61,006 nt of DNA from Syntrophomonadaceae bacterium (lineage in GTDB: Bacteria > Bacillota > Dethiobacteria > DTU022). Both the position numbers and the translations under genes were made by a program. Below, piece by piece: positions 26,774 through 35,866 of the stretch; positions within the stretch are counted from its first letter, which is position 1, and each line of letters starts with the position of its first letter. Where the stretch lies: assembly GCA_007130825.1 (NCBI GenBank), contig SLRT01000060.1:1-61006 (forward strand), read 5' to 3'. The notes under the pieces are model-generated. The model ran no database searches. It worked only from the letters and a program-made list of their open reading frames with translations, and was not told the origin of the DNA.

Positions 26774-27493
26774 ATGCGCCTGGCAAAATATTTGGCTAAA
26801 GCCGGTGTATCCTCGCGCCGCCGGGCCGAAAGTATTATCAGGCAGGGCCGGGTTCGAATCAACGGTACAATCGCTGATCAGCCCCAGGCCAGGGTCGGGG
26901 AAGGCGATTCTGTAACTGTTGATGGTAAACTGATCGGGCCTGTTGAAAAAAAAATGTATCTGCTTCTAAATAAACCACCCGGTTATATTTCCACGGTTTA
27001 TGATACCCATGACCGCCCGACGGTAATGAATTTGGTTGAAAATATTGAACTCCGCCTTTATCCGGTGGGCAGGTTGGATGCAGACACCAGTGGTGTGCTG
27101 TTAATGACCAATGACGGGGAGCTGGCCTACCGGCTGACCCATCCCCGTTACCGGGTTAAGAAAATTTACCATGCCCGGATCAGCGGCCTGCCGGGTGGTG
27201 ATAAGCTCAAGCAGCTGCGTAAAGGAATTCTTGTCGACGGGGAAAGAACAGCGCCTGCAGCTGTGCGGGTGTTGAAAACTTCCGGTCATCACAATACTGC
27301 TCTCCTGGAGATAACCCTTACTGAAGGCAGAAAGCGACAGGTTAAAAAAATGTGCGCGGCAATTGATTGCCCGGTAACTGAACTGCGCCGGGTAAGTTTT
27401 GCCGGGTTGAGCACCGGAGACCTGCCTGAAGGGGCATACCGTTTCCTGACAGAACAGGAGATAAAAGATCTGTACCAACTGGTCGATCTATAA
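26774..27493 (+). CDS. rluB: 23S rRNA pseudouridine synthase RluB family
   Basis: This 239-residue protein has an S4 domain (MRLAKYLAKAGVSSRRRAESIIRQGRVRINGT) and the RsuA/RluB catalytic motif VGRLDADTSGVLLMTNDGELAYRLTHP with its Asp, then EGRKRQVKKMCAAI. It probably makes a pseudouridine in domain V of 23S rRNA. ATG 26774 is chosen over the in-frame TTG 26768 because it gives the family-typical start. It lies after scpB in the order seen in many Firmicutes. Confidence 0.93.
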   Translation: MRLAKYLAKAGVSSRRRAESIIRQGRVRINGTIADQPQARVGEGDSVTVDGKLIGPVEKKMYLLLNKPPGYISTVYDTHDRPTVMNLVENIELRLYPVGRLDADTSGVLLMTNDGELAYRLTHPRYRVKKIYHARISGLPGGDKLKQLRKGILVDGERTAPAAVRVLKTSGHHNTALLEITLTEGRKRQVKKMCAAIDCPVTELRRVSFAGLSTGDLPEGAYRFLTEQEIKDLYQLVDL

Positions 27494-27593
27494 TCGCTTT
27501 GCCGATCTTGCAAATTATCAATATTAATGAGAGAATAGAAATGCTTTTAACCGGAAGCCGCAGAGACTTAAAGCTGAAACTTCAGGGAGCAAA

Positions 27594-28271
27594 ATGTCTC
27601 AAAAAAACAACTATCCTAAAATTGCTATCGACGGCCCGGCAGGAACCGGAAAAAGCACGGTTACCCGTGAGGTGTCCCGTCGCTTGAGACTGAAATATTT
27701 AGATACCGGGGCCATGTACCGCGCCATTACCCTGAAATTGTTACGTGAAAAAGTGGATTTATCCGATGATCAGGCGCTTGAAGATATTTTGCAAAGAACT
27801 GTGATCAAACTTAACGACAAACAGGAAGTTTTTCTTAATGGTGAAGATGTAACTGAAGAAATCCGCGGAGCTGCGGTGAATAAAATGGTTTCCCCGGTAG
27901 CGGCTATTTCACGGGTTCGCCGGCGGCTGGTTGAAATGCAAAGAGCAATCGCTGCAGAATCTGGCGGGATTGTCATGGAAGGACGAGACATCGCATCTAA
28001 AGTGATGCCGGATGCAGATTTTAAGTTTTACCTTGATGCCACCCTGGCGGAAAGGGCCAGGCGGCGCTGGAAAGAACAAAATGATAAAGGGATTATTCTC
28101 TCGGGTGAAGAAGTTATGGCAGAGATAAAAAACAGGGACAGTATCGATTCGAAAAGAGACGATTCTCCGCTGACCAGTGTGTTTGACGCGATAGTAATTG
28201 ATACTACCAGTATGGATTTTGAAGCAGTGGTAGATAAAATTGTAGATACTATAAGCGCTGATTTGCCCTGA
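27594..28271 (+). CDS. cmk: Cytidylate kinase
   Basis: The 225 residues have the P-loop AIDGPAGTGKSTVTREVSR, the CMP-binding YLDTGAMYRAIT and VMEGRDIASKVMPDADFKFYLDA, and the lid R residues in ERARRRWKEQ. It phosphorylates CMP and dCMP. GGGAGC lies just before ATG 27594. The 100 bp between rluB and cmk contain no convincing gene. Confidence 0.96.
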   Translation: MSQKNNYPKIAIDGPAGTGKSTVTREVSRRLRLKYLDTGAMYRAITLKLLREKVDLSDDQALEDILQRTVIKLNDKQEVFLNGEDVTEEIRGAAVNKMVSPVAAISRVRRRLVEMQRAIAAESGGIVMEGRDIASKVMPDADFKFYLDATLAERARRRWKEQNDKGIILSGEEVMAEIKNRDSIDSKRDDSPLTSVFDAIVIDTTSMDFEAVVDKIVDTISADLP

Positions 28272-28290
28272 AAAAAGCCAGGTGAATAAT

Positions 28291-28896
28291 TTGCTTTATC
28301 AACTTGTACGCTTATTTTTTGCCATAGTACTAAAAATACTATATCGACCGAGGGTGCATGGATCAGAATACATCCCCAAGCGCAAGCCGTTTATTATTTG
28401 CTCTAACCATTTGAACTGGTTGGATCCTTTGACGGTGGGAATTTCACTCCCGGCCGGTTACCGGATTCACTTTATGGCCAAGAAAGAGTTGTTCAGTAAT
28501 TTCATTTTTTCTTACCTGCTTCGTAAAACAGGGGCCTTTCCGCTAAACCGTAAAAGCGCTGACTATGCGGCGATGAGGAAGTCTTACCAGCTTTTACAGG
28601 ATCGGCAGATTGTGGGTCTTTTCCCGGAGGGGTCCCGGAGTAAAAACGGAAAACTGCAAAAGGCTTATCATGGAGCAGCTTTGATTGCCGCTCGCAGCGG
28701 AGTGCCGATTTTACCGGTGGCTATCGCCGGGCCTTACCGACTTTTTAAGCCCCTCGATGTTTTTATCGGACCGCCTTTCGTTTTGCCTCCACTGACTTAT
28801 AAGCAAAAAGCGGAAAAGAAGGCCCAACTGGAAGAAATGAGCGGCTGTATAATGGAGCATATCAGAAAACTGCTCCCTGGATGTCAAAGCAGGTAG
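28291..28896 (+). CDS. plsC: 1-acyl-sn-glycerol-3-phosphate acyltransferase (PlsC family)
   Basis: About 201 residues with the acyltransferase motif I CSNHLNWLDPL (HX4D), motif III FPEGSRSKNGKL and motif IV VPILPVAIAGPY, plus an N-terminal hydrophobic segment. It acylates lysophosphatidic acid at the membrane. TTG 28291 has AGGTGA 5 bp upstream; an in-frame GTG at 28282 overlaps that site and would add three residues. It works after the PlsY-type enzymes encoded at 34039 and 36445. Confidence 0.9.
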   Translation: MLYQLVRLFFAIVLKILYRPRVHGSEYIPKRKPFIICSNHLNWLDPLTVGISLPAGYRIHFMAKKELFSNFIFSYLLRKTGAFPLNRKSADYAAMRKSYQLLQDRQIVGLFPEGSRSKNGKLQKAYHGAALIAARSGVPILPVAIAGPYRLFKPLDVFIGPPFVLPPLTYKQKAEKKAQLEEMSGCIMEHIRKLLPGCQSR

Positions 28897-28945
28897 AATA
28901 AAGCCGGTAGTATTTTATGCTGGTTAAACAAGTTGGAGTGATCTT

Positions 28946-31096
28946 TTGCAGGTTCTATTGGCTGAAAAGGCCGGTTTTTGTTCCGGCGTAAACAGAGCGA
29001 TTAACCATCTTCTGGATCAGGTTTCACAGCAGGGAGGCGGTTCGACCCTGGGTCCACTGGTCCATAATAATGAAGTTGTCGATTATCTTGAACGACATTT
29101 TATCATTTCGGTTGATCAGCCGGAAAAAGCGATGGGTTCATTTTTAGCAGTGCGCACGCATGGAGTGACCCCCGAGATGCTTAACAGGCTGTATCAGCAG
29201 GAAAATATAAACGTGATAGACTTGACCTGTCCGCGGGTCCAGAGCGTCCAAAAAAAAGCAGCCCTGTTGCGCAGCAATGGCTGCAAGATAATCATTTTTG
29301 GCAATGCCGAACATCCCGAGGTGCAGGGTTTGATAGGCTGGGCCGGAGGGGATGCTACGGTTGTTTCATCATTGAAGGAATTGGAACAACTTGAAATTAA
29401 GCCCTTTTCAGGATTAATTGCCCAGACAACCAGTGACCCCGAATTATATGAACAGGTCAAAGAAATATTTATTAAAAAGAACCCTGAAGGACGAGTCTAT
29501 AATACCCTCTGTCCGGAAACAAAACTCAGACAGGAAGAAATCGTGAATCTGGCACAACGGGTTGAAGCGCTGGTGGTGGTTGGCAGCGAATCCAGCGCTA
29601 ATACAAAAGCCCTTTATGATTGTTGCCGGCAGCTAAAACCATCCTGCCGGATAACTAATGCAAGGGAGTTGAAGCATTCTTTTTTAAGGCAATACCGGGT
29701 TATCGGCGTAACAGCCGGAGCCTCAACTCCCCCCTGGACGATTAAGGAGGTCGTGGAGAGAATGGAGAATGAGAATTTGGAAGTTAAGAATGAGGATCAG
29801 TTTAATTTTGACATGGAAGTCACGGTAGCCCAGGTAGGTGAACAGGTCAAAGGAAAAGTAGCCCGGGTTACCGAGGAAGAAGTTTATGTCGACATCGGCG
29901 CTAAAACCGAGGCTATTCTTCCGGTCACAGAAGTCCATCTTGACGAGGGGAAAGAATTAGCGGATATTTTTACCCCTGAAGACGAAGTCGAGGTGACTGT
30001 TATGGAGACAGACGATCAAGAAGGTAAAGTAGTCGTCTCGCATAAAAGGCTGGCCAGGGATAAGCGGCTGCAGGAAGTTGAGCAGGCCCAAAGTGAAGGT
30101 GAGGTTTTAGAAGGCCGGGTCAAACAGGTTGTTTCCGCCGGCCTGGTGATTGATTTAGGCTCCGGCGTTGAAGGTTTTATGCCCGGTTCCCTGGTTGATA
30201 TCAAGTATATACCTGATTTTAATGAATTTAAAGATCAACATCTCCAGTTTAGGGTCCTGGAGTTCGATCGTGAAAAGGGAAAAATAATCTTAAGCCGAAA
30301 AATAATCATGGAAGAGGAAGCTGCTCAGAAGAAAGAGGAAACCCTTAACTCAATCGAGGTCGGCTCCACTATTACCGGTACAGTAAAACGGCTGACCAAT
30401 TTTGGCGCTTTTATCGATGTGGGAGATATTGATGGACTGGTCCATATATCGGAACTATCCTGGGAAAGAGTCGGCCACCCCAGTGAAGTCTTAAAAAACG
30501 GCGATAAAGTGGAGGTAAAAGTGCTGGAGGTCACCCCGGAGAAAGAAAGGATCAGTTTAAGTATCCGGAAAACTCAACCAGATCCCTGGAGTAAAGCGCT
30601 CGATGAACTGGAAAGCGGCCAGTTAATAACCGGTAAAGTTACCCGCCTGGTTAATTTTGGTGCTTTTATAGAAATTAAACCGGGTGTGGAGGGCCTGGCC
30701 CATATTTCACAGCTGGCTGACTATCATGTTAAACATCCTTCGGAAATATTAAACGAAGGAGAAGAAACGGAAGTCAAAATACTTGAAGTAAAGCCGAAAG
30801 CAAAGCGTATCAGCCTGAGCGTGAAGGATGCCCGGGGAATTATGGCTGCTCCTGGAAACCAGGGAGACAACGAAACCGAAAACGGCAATGTCACTTTAGG
30901 AGATGTCTTCGGAAATCTTTTTAGCGACCGGGAATCTGCGTCGAACGAGATAGAACAGGCAGATACTGAATCGGCAGAAAAAGTGACTTTTGAAACAGAC
31001 GAAGAAACAGCACAAGAAGTAACGGAACAAAACGAAGCAGAAGAAGAACAGGAAACAGAATTGGGAGAAGAAAAAGAAGATCGCAGTAAAGATTAA
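28946..31096 (+). CDS. ispH: IspH (HMBPP reductase) fused to ribosomal protein S1
   Basis: One 716-residue frame joins two proteins. Residues 1-270 are IspH with its three cluster cysteines, Cys12 (AEKAGFCSG), Cys95 (DLTCPRV) and Cys189 (TLCPETK), plus VVVGSESSANT. This reduces HMBPP to isopentenyl and dimethylallyl diphosphate, the last step of the pathway begun by Dxs. From residue 273 four S1 domains follow (about 290-365, 383-455, 470-545 and 555-630), then an acidic tail. Such ispH-rpsA fusions occur in many Clostridia. The start TTG 28946 lies behind TTGGAGTG. A TGG-rich internal ATG at 29762 could in principle start a free S1, but I see only a weak site there. Confidence 0.95.
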   Translation: MQVLLAEKAGFCSGVNRAINHLLDQVSQQGGGSTLGPLVHNNEVVDYLERHFIISVDQPEKAMGSFLAVRTHGVTPEMLNRLYQQENINVIDLTCPRVQSVQKKAALLRSNGCKIIIFGNAEHPEVQGLIGWAGGDATVVSSLKELEQLEIKPFSGLIAQTTSDPELYEQVKEIFIKKNPEGRVYNTLCPETKLRQEEIVNLAQRVEALVVVGSESSANTKALYDCCRQLKPSCRITNARELKHSFLRQYRVIGVTAGASTPPWTIKEVVERMENENLEVKNEDQFNFDMEVTVAQVGEQVKGKVARVTEEEVYVDIGAKTEAILPVTEVHLDEGKELADIFTPEDEVEVTVMETDDQEGKVVVSHKRLARDKRLQEVEQAQSEGEVLEGRVKQVVSAGLVIDLGSGVEGFMPGSLVDIKYIPDFNEFKDQHLQFRVLEFDREKGKIILSRKIIMEEEAAQKKEETLNSIEVGSTITGTVKRLTNFGAFIDVGDIDGLVHISELSWERVGHPSEVLKNGDKVEVKVLEVTPEKERISLSIRKTQPDPWSKALDELESGQLITGKVTRLVNFGAFIEIKPGVEGLAHISQLADYHVKHPSEILNEGEETEVKILEVKPKAKRISLSVKDARGIMAAPGNQGDNETENGNVTLGDVFGNLFSDRESASNEIEQADTESAEKVTFETDEETAQEVTEQNEAEEEQETELGEEKEDRSKD

Positions 31097-31352
31097 GCAG
31101 CCGGCGGCAAAAGGGGTTTAAATACCCGGATTGTATCGAACAGGCCGGTTTATCGGTTTAACCCGGATTTAATATTTTGGCCGGTGAATTTATCTGCTGG
31201 CGATAATTAAGTTACTGATTCCCGGATCCGTCATAATTTTAAAATAAGCCTGCAAGCTGCTGTAAAAGGGGCGGACTTTTCGTTCGTCCTTTTTCGTTAA
31301 TAAATATATGTACTGTTTAAAGCTGTAATGCGAGAAAAAAAGAGGTAAGTTT
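31097..31352. other. 256-bp gap with a weak terminator-like structure
   Basis: No gene is supported here. Around 31265-31298, AAAAGG can pair with CCTTTT and GGAC with GTCC, and the structure ends in a T run. This is an imperfect hairpin that may end the long transcript finishing with the IspH-S1 gene. A clear promoter for the next gene is not visible. Confidence 0.35.
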
Positions 31353-32708
31353 ATGACTGTAAAGCACGGACATTTGGTGGAAAGGGTGACAAGCGGTTCC
31401 CCGGCGGAAGCTGCCGGTATAAAAGCGGGATGGCGGCTGCTTCGAATTGATAACCAAACAATCGGTGATATTATCGATTATAAGATCTTTGAAGCCGACG
31501 AAGAACTGCGCCTGTTGATGATGAACGATCAAGGCACACTGCGCCGAATAAAGATAAAGAAACCAGCTGCAACTCCGCTGGGTATGCAGTTTGACCCTCC
31601 GACCATTTCCAGGCTGCAGCGCTGCCGGAACCGGTGTATTTTTTGTTTCATCGAGCAAAATCCACGGGGTTTACGGGCGCCTCTATATATCAAGGACGAT
31701 GACTACCGCTTATCCTTTCTTTATGGAAACTTTATTACCCTGAACCGGCTGACGGATTCTGAAATTGCCAGAATCATCAGGTTGCAGCTGAGTCCGCTTT
31801 ATGTATCGGTACAGACAACAAACCCGGAATTACGCCGGGTTATGTTCAATTCAAAACATGCTGATCGGGGCACAAATAATTTAAAACGTTTGGTTAAAGC
31901 AGGTATTCGTTTCCATGCCCAAATAGTACTCTGCCCCGGTTATAATACCGGAGCGGAAATGGAGCGGACAATCAAAGAACTGGATCTTATGGGCACGAAC
32001 ATTCTTAGTGTTGCCCTTGTACCGGTTGGACTGACCGGTTATCGTTCCTGTTTGCCTCAGCTGCAAAGGTTTGATTCATGCGGAGCTGAAAAGCTGATTG
32101 AGCGGGTGAACAATATGCAAAAAGGCTTTTTGCAAACAAGGGGCAGCCGTTTTGTTTTTGCTGCTGATGAATTTTATAACTTGGCCGGTTTGCCTTTGCC
32201 TGCGGGTAATGCATATGAAGATTTCCCCCAATTAGAAAACGGTGTCGGTTTGGCCCGGCAGTTTATGGATGAACTAGAGGAGATAGAAAACTGGCAGTTA
32301 AAAGCACTGCCCGGCAACCTTTCTGCAACAGTTGTTTCGGGACTGGCTGCTGAACCCCAGTTGAAGAAACTGGTTGCAGTGTTCGAGCAAATTAAAAAGT
32401 TAACCGTTAACCCGCTATTAGTAAAAAATCTTTTTTTCGGTGAACAGATAACAGTTAGCGGCTTACTGACCGGAAGCGATCTGCTCGCCGCCCTGGAAGG
32501 AAAAGAGCCTGGTGATGTAGTATATATACCGGCAGTATTACTTAAAGAAAATAGCAGCCTTTTCCTTGATGACCTGGCGCTTTCCGACCTTGAGCATGTA
32601 CTGCAGGTTCCTGTATGCCCGGTGAGCGGGCCGCTGGAACTTATTAAAAATATTTATGAAAAAGCCGGCCAATTAGCTTCTGATCAAAAAAGGAGACGAC
32701 CTAGTTGA
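31353..32708 (+). CDS. DUF512 family protein with PDZ and radical-SAM-like motif
   Basis: The 451 residues begin with a PDZ-like domain (VERVTSGSPAEAAGIKAGWRLLRIDNQ). A Cx3Cx2C motif, CRNRCIFCF, near residue 92 is followed by YIKDDDYRLSFLYGNFITLNRLTDSE, and the C-terminal half contains the DUF512 region with a VSGLLTGSDLLAALEG block. The family is conserved beside der in Clostridia and in Cyanobacteria and is annotated as an Fe-S oxidoreductase of unknown substrate. It overlaps der by 4 bp, so they are co-translated. A link to ribosome maturation is a guess from this neighbour only. Confidence 0.85.
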   Translation: MTVKHGHLVERVTSGSPAEAAGIKAGWRLLRIDNQTIGDIIDYKIFEADEELRLLMMNDQGTLRRIKIKKPAATPLGMQFDPPTISRLQRCRNRCIFCFIEQNPRGLRAPLYIKDDDYRLSFLYGNFITLNRLTDSEIARIIRLQLSPLYVSVQTTNPELRRVMFNSKHADRGTNNLKRLVKAGIRFHAQIVLCPGYNTGAEMERTIKELDLMGTNILSVALVPVGLTGYRSCLPQLQRFDSCGAEKLIERVNNMQKGFLQTRGSRFVFAADEFYNLAGLPLPAGNAYEDFPQLENGVGLARQFMDELEEIENWQLKALPGNLSATVVSGLAAEPQLKKLVAVFEQIKKLTVNPLLVKNLFFGEQITVSGLLTGSDLLAALEGKEPGDVVYIPAVLLKENSSLFLDDLALSDLEHVLQVPVCPVSGPLELIKNIYEKAGQLASDQKRRRPS

Positions 32709-34039
32709 GTGAAAATATAATCGCTATAGTCGGGCGACCCAACGTGGGAAAATCAACCCTGTTTAACCGGCTGACCGCTGCCCGGACTGCAATTGAAGAG
32801 AAGATGCCGGGGGTGACCCGGGATCGGTTATACGGCCTTACCGACTGGCGCGGACACAACCTGGTCATTATCGATACCGGTGGTATTACCTTTGGCAGCG
32901 AAGACCAGTTGACCACCCAGGTACAGCGCCAGGTTAACCTGGCTGTAGAAGAGGCAAATTTGATCATCTTTCTTCTTGACGGCAGGGAAGGCCTCACCGC
33001 CCTGGATAAAGAGGTTGCCGAGATGCTCAGGAAAAGTGGAAAAACTGTTATTGTGGCGGTCAATAAACTTGATGTATTTTCTATGGAAGATGATCGTTAC
33101 AATTTTTACAGCCTTGGTTTCGGCGAACCGGTGGCAATCTCTGCTTCGCATGGCCGGGGAATCGGGGAACTGCTCGACCTTGTTTATAACAACCTGGGCG
33201 GCGGCCAGGACGTCAGCAGCCCCGATTTGGAAGATCTGGTTAAGGTAGCGGTAATCGGCAGGCCAAATGTAGGCAAATCATCAATGATTAATACCCTGCT
33301 GGGCAAAGAAAGGGTGGTGGTCAGTCAACTGCCGGGAACGACGAGAGAAGCTGTAGATACCCACTTCCGGTATAAAGATCAGCCCTGCATGTTAATCGAT
33401 ACCGCCGGAATGCGGCGCAAAAGCAAAGTTAAAGACGCTGTGGAATATTACAGTGTTGTCCGTTCGCTGAAAGCTGTGCGAAGAGCTGATGTCGCCCTGC
33501 TTTTGATTGACGGTGAAAGCGGCATTACCGAGCAGGATCAGAGGCTGGCCGGTTATGTCGATCAGGAGGGAAAAGGATTGGTCCTGGTCGTTAACAAATG
33601 GGACCTGGTGCGGGACCGGGAAAATGCCCGCCAGTTATTTCTGGCGGAACTGAAGCGGAAGTTCAGCTTTGTCGCTTACGCCCCGCATATTTTTATTTCT
33701 GCCCTGAGCGGCTGGAGGTTGGATAAATTATTTCCGCTTGTCATGCAAGCCTGGCAGGAACAGCACAAACGTATTCCCACTGCGCTTTTAAACGAACTTT
33801 TGGAAGATGTGCTTGCAGTTAATCCCCCGCCGGCAGTTAAAGGTAAACGGGTTAAGATCTATTATGTGACGCAGCCGGAAGTTAAACCGCCGAAATTTGT
33901 TTTTTTTGCAAACGAACCGGAATTGATCCATTTTTCTTATCAACGTTACCTGGAAAACCGGCTGCGCGAATCGTTTAACTTTAGCGGGACTCCTATCGTT
34001 ATCAAATTCAAAAAAAGGGAAAGGAGAGGTGATAACTAG
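32705..34039 (+). CDS. der: Ribosome biogenesis GTPase Der (EngA)
   Basis: The 444 residues hold two tandem GTPase domains, each with VIGRPNVGKS or its equivalent (residues 7-14 and 182-190), DTGG/DTAG switch motifs and NKLD/NKWD specificity motifs, then the C-terminal KH-like domain (VKIYYVTQPEVKPPKFVFFAN). Der acts in 50S subunit assembly. The start TTG 32705 lies about 9 bp after AAGGAGA. The stop overlaps plsY (TAGTG). Confidence 0.97.
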   Translation: MSENIIAIVGRPNVGKSTLFNRLTAARTAIEEKMPGVTRDRLYGLTDWRGHNLVIIDTGGITFGSEDQLTTQVQRQVNLAVEEANLIIFLLDGREGLTALDKEVAEMLRKSGKTVIVAVNKLDVFSMEDDRYNFYSLGFGEPVAISASHGRGIGELLDLVYNNLGGGQDVSSPDLEDLVKVAVIGRPNVGKSSMINTLLGKERVVVSQLPGTTREAVDTHFRYKDQPCMLIDTAGMRRKSKVKDAVEYYSVVRSLKAVRRADVALLLIDGESGITEQDQRLAGYVDQEGKGLVLVVNKWDLVRDRENARQLFLAELKRKFSFVAYAPHIFISALSGWRLDKLFPLVMQAWQEQHKRIPTALLNELLEDVLAVNPPPAVKGKRVKIYYVTQPEVKPPKFVFFANEPELIHFSYQRYLENRLRESFNFSGTPIVIKFKKRERRGDN

Positions 34040-34626
34040 TGCCTTATCTTATTTTAATTGCAGCTTATTTGCTCGGATCGCTTCCTTTTGGTTATATCCT
34101 GACCAAAATGAGCCGGAAAACAGATATCCGGAAATATGGCAGCGGTAATATTGGAGCGACTAACGTCTTAAGGGTTTTTGGCTGGCGTGCTGCCCTGCCT
34201 GTTTTTATCCTCGACCTGGCCAAAGGGCTAATTGCTGTCCTGCTGGCCAAAGCAGTCAGTGATATTATGGCCATTTACCTGCTGGCCGGCTTTTTGGCCA
34301 TGTTCGGGCACAGCTTTCCAATCTACCTGCGGTTTAAAGGCGGAAAAGCTGTTGCCACATCTATCGGAGTGCTGAGCGCGCTTTCCGGTTGGGTTACTTT
34401 AATTGTGATTGTTTGTTTTCTTTTAATTTTATATTTTACCCGTTATGTATCACTGGGTTCAATTACTTCGATGCTTGTATTGCCCCTGCTGTTTTGGCTG
34501 CTGGGATTTGGCCTGCCTTACATATTATTCGGAATTGCCGCTGCTTTGCTGGTAATAGTCCGCCATCATGAAAATATCGGGCGCTTGTTAAAGGGAACAG
34601 AATCAAAATTCGGAAAGAAAGGTTGA
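34039..34626 (+). CDS. plsY: Glycerol-3-phosphate acyltransferase PlsY
   Basis: The 195-residue membrane protein has all three PlsY motifs: LGSLPFGYI with YGSGNIGATNVLR, FKGGKAVATSIGVL, and the C-terminal HHENIGRLLKGTESK. It transfers acyl groups from acyl-phosphate to glycerol 3-phosphate, the first step of phospholipid synthesis. GTG 34039 overlaps the end of der and lies behind GGAGAGGTGAT. A divergent second copy lies at 35867-36445 on the other strand. Confidence 0.95.
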   Translation: MPYLILIAAYLLGSLPFGYILTKMSRKTDIRKYGSGNIGATNVLRVFGWRAALPVFILDLAKGLIAVLLAKAVSDIMAIYLLAGFLAMFGHSFPIYLRFKGGKAVATSIGVLSALSGWVTLIVIVCFLLILYFTRYVSLGSITSMLVLPLLFWLLGFGLPYILFGIAAALLVIVRHHENIGRLLKGTESKFGKKG

Positions 34627-34632
34627 TCCGCT

Positions 34633-35835
34633 GTGATTAAAAAAGAACTGCTTGAACTTTTATTTGAAGCAGCCAGTATTCAACGCTGGAACGATCACAT
34701 CCGGCCTGAACACTTTACCGAACTGGACAAACAAGCCCATAAAATGGTTTACGCTTTTGTGCTGGCAAAAATTGAAGAAGCCGACCATGGAACCGACATT
34801 GACTGGGTGCGCCTGATTGAAGGGGGGTTATTCGAATTCCTGCACCGGATTATCCTGACCGATATTAAGCCGCCGGTTTATTATAAGCTGATGGCCGAAA
34901 AGGGAGAACAGCTCAATAGCTGGGTGATGGAAAAACTGGAAGAAAAGGTCCCCGGTTTAAGGGGTTCACGGGTCGATTTGCTTGCCAGGATGGAACAATA
35001 CTTTTCATTATCCAAACGGGCCAATCTCGAAAAAAAGATTTTACAAGCGGCCCATTACCTGGCTACAAACTGGGAGTTTAAGATTATCTACCGGCTTAAC
35101 GAGGGGCTTTTTGGCCTGGAGGAAACAAAAGCGGCTATCGCCAACCAGATTGAAGAACACTATGATTTAGCCGGAGTACAAAAGCTTTCCCTGGGCAAAA
35201 AGACCAGCAATTTTTTGGATCTGGTCGGGCAGCTGCGCTTTCAACAGCGCTGGGCGCAATCACCGCGGGTGCCTAAAACTTCAGTTATGGGCCATATGTT
35301 AATAGTGGCCATGATGAGTTATCTTTGTTCAGTTGAATTTGAAGCTTGTCCGAAAAGAGTCTATAACAACTATTTTGCCGCCCTGTTTCATGATTTGCCC
35401 GAGGTGCTGACCAGGGATATCGTTTCACCGGTCAAAAGATCCGTGGCCGGAATTGAAGAGATAATCAAGGAAATTGAGCACAGGCAGCTCGAAGAGAGGA
35501 TTTTTCCCCTGCTGCCGGTTGAATGGCATGATGAACTGCGCTACTTTACTGCAGATGAATTTACCGGCAGGATTATCGACAATGAGCAGATCAGGGCTGT
35601 CAGCTCTGAAGAAATCAGCAGGCATTACAACCATGATCGCTTTTCCCCGCTGGATGGTGAAATAATTAAGGCCTGCGACCAGCTGGCGGCATACATCGAA
35701 ACTTTTCTTTCTATTTCACACGGTATTAAATCTTACCACCTGGAAGAAGGAAACCGCCAGCTTTACAACCGTTACCGCGAACAGGTAGTGGCCGGAATAA
35801 ACTTTGGCCTGCTGTTTAGCTATTTTAAAATCTAA
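34633..35835 (+). CDS. HD-domain hydrolase, YfbR/HDDC2-like
   Basis: The 400 residues include an HD-type metal site in the middle: a His in KTSVMGHMLIVAMMS, the paired FAALFHDLPEVLTRD (HD) and a later conserved Asp region with CDQLAAYIETFLS. This arrangement resembles the YfbR 5'-deoxynucleotidase group, but the protein is about twice as long and its N-terminal 200 helical residues are not a domain I recognise. It begins at GTG 34633, 6 bp after plsY. Substrate unknown; a nucleotide phosphohydrolase is the likeliest guess. Confidence 0.7.
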   Translation: MIKKELLELLFEAASIQRWNDHIRPEHFTELDKQAHKMVYAFVLAKIEEADHGTDIDWVRLIEGGLFEFLHRIILTDIKPPVYYKLMAEKGEQLNSWVMEKLEEKVPGLRGSRVDLLARMEQYFSLSKRANLEKKILQAAHYLATNWEFKIIYRLNEGLFGLEETKAAIANQIEEHYDLAGVQKLSLGKKTSNFLDLVGQLRFQQRWAQSPRVPKTSVMGHMLIVAMMSYLCSVEFEACPKRVYNNYFAALFHDLPEVLTRDIVSPVKRSVAGIEEIIKEIEHRQLEERIFPLLPVEWHDELRYFTADEFTGRIIDNEQIRAVSSEEISRHYNHDRFSPLDGEIIKACDQLAAYIETFLSISHGIKSYHLEEGNRQLYNRYREQVVAGINFGLLFSYFKI

Positions 35836-35866
35836 GTTGTTCTAACATAAAAAGCAAGGAACAGGG

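Noticed and set aside
27499-27687. Plus-strand frame between rluB and cmk.
   Set aside because: It overlaps the cmk start in another frame and lacks a ribosome site.
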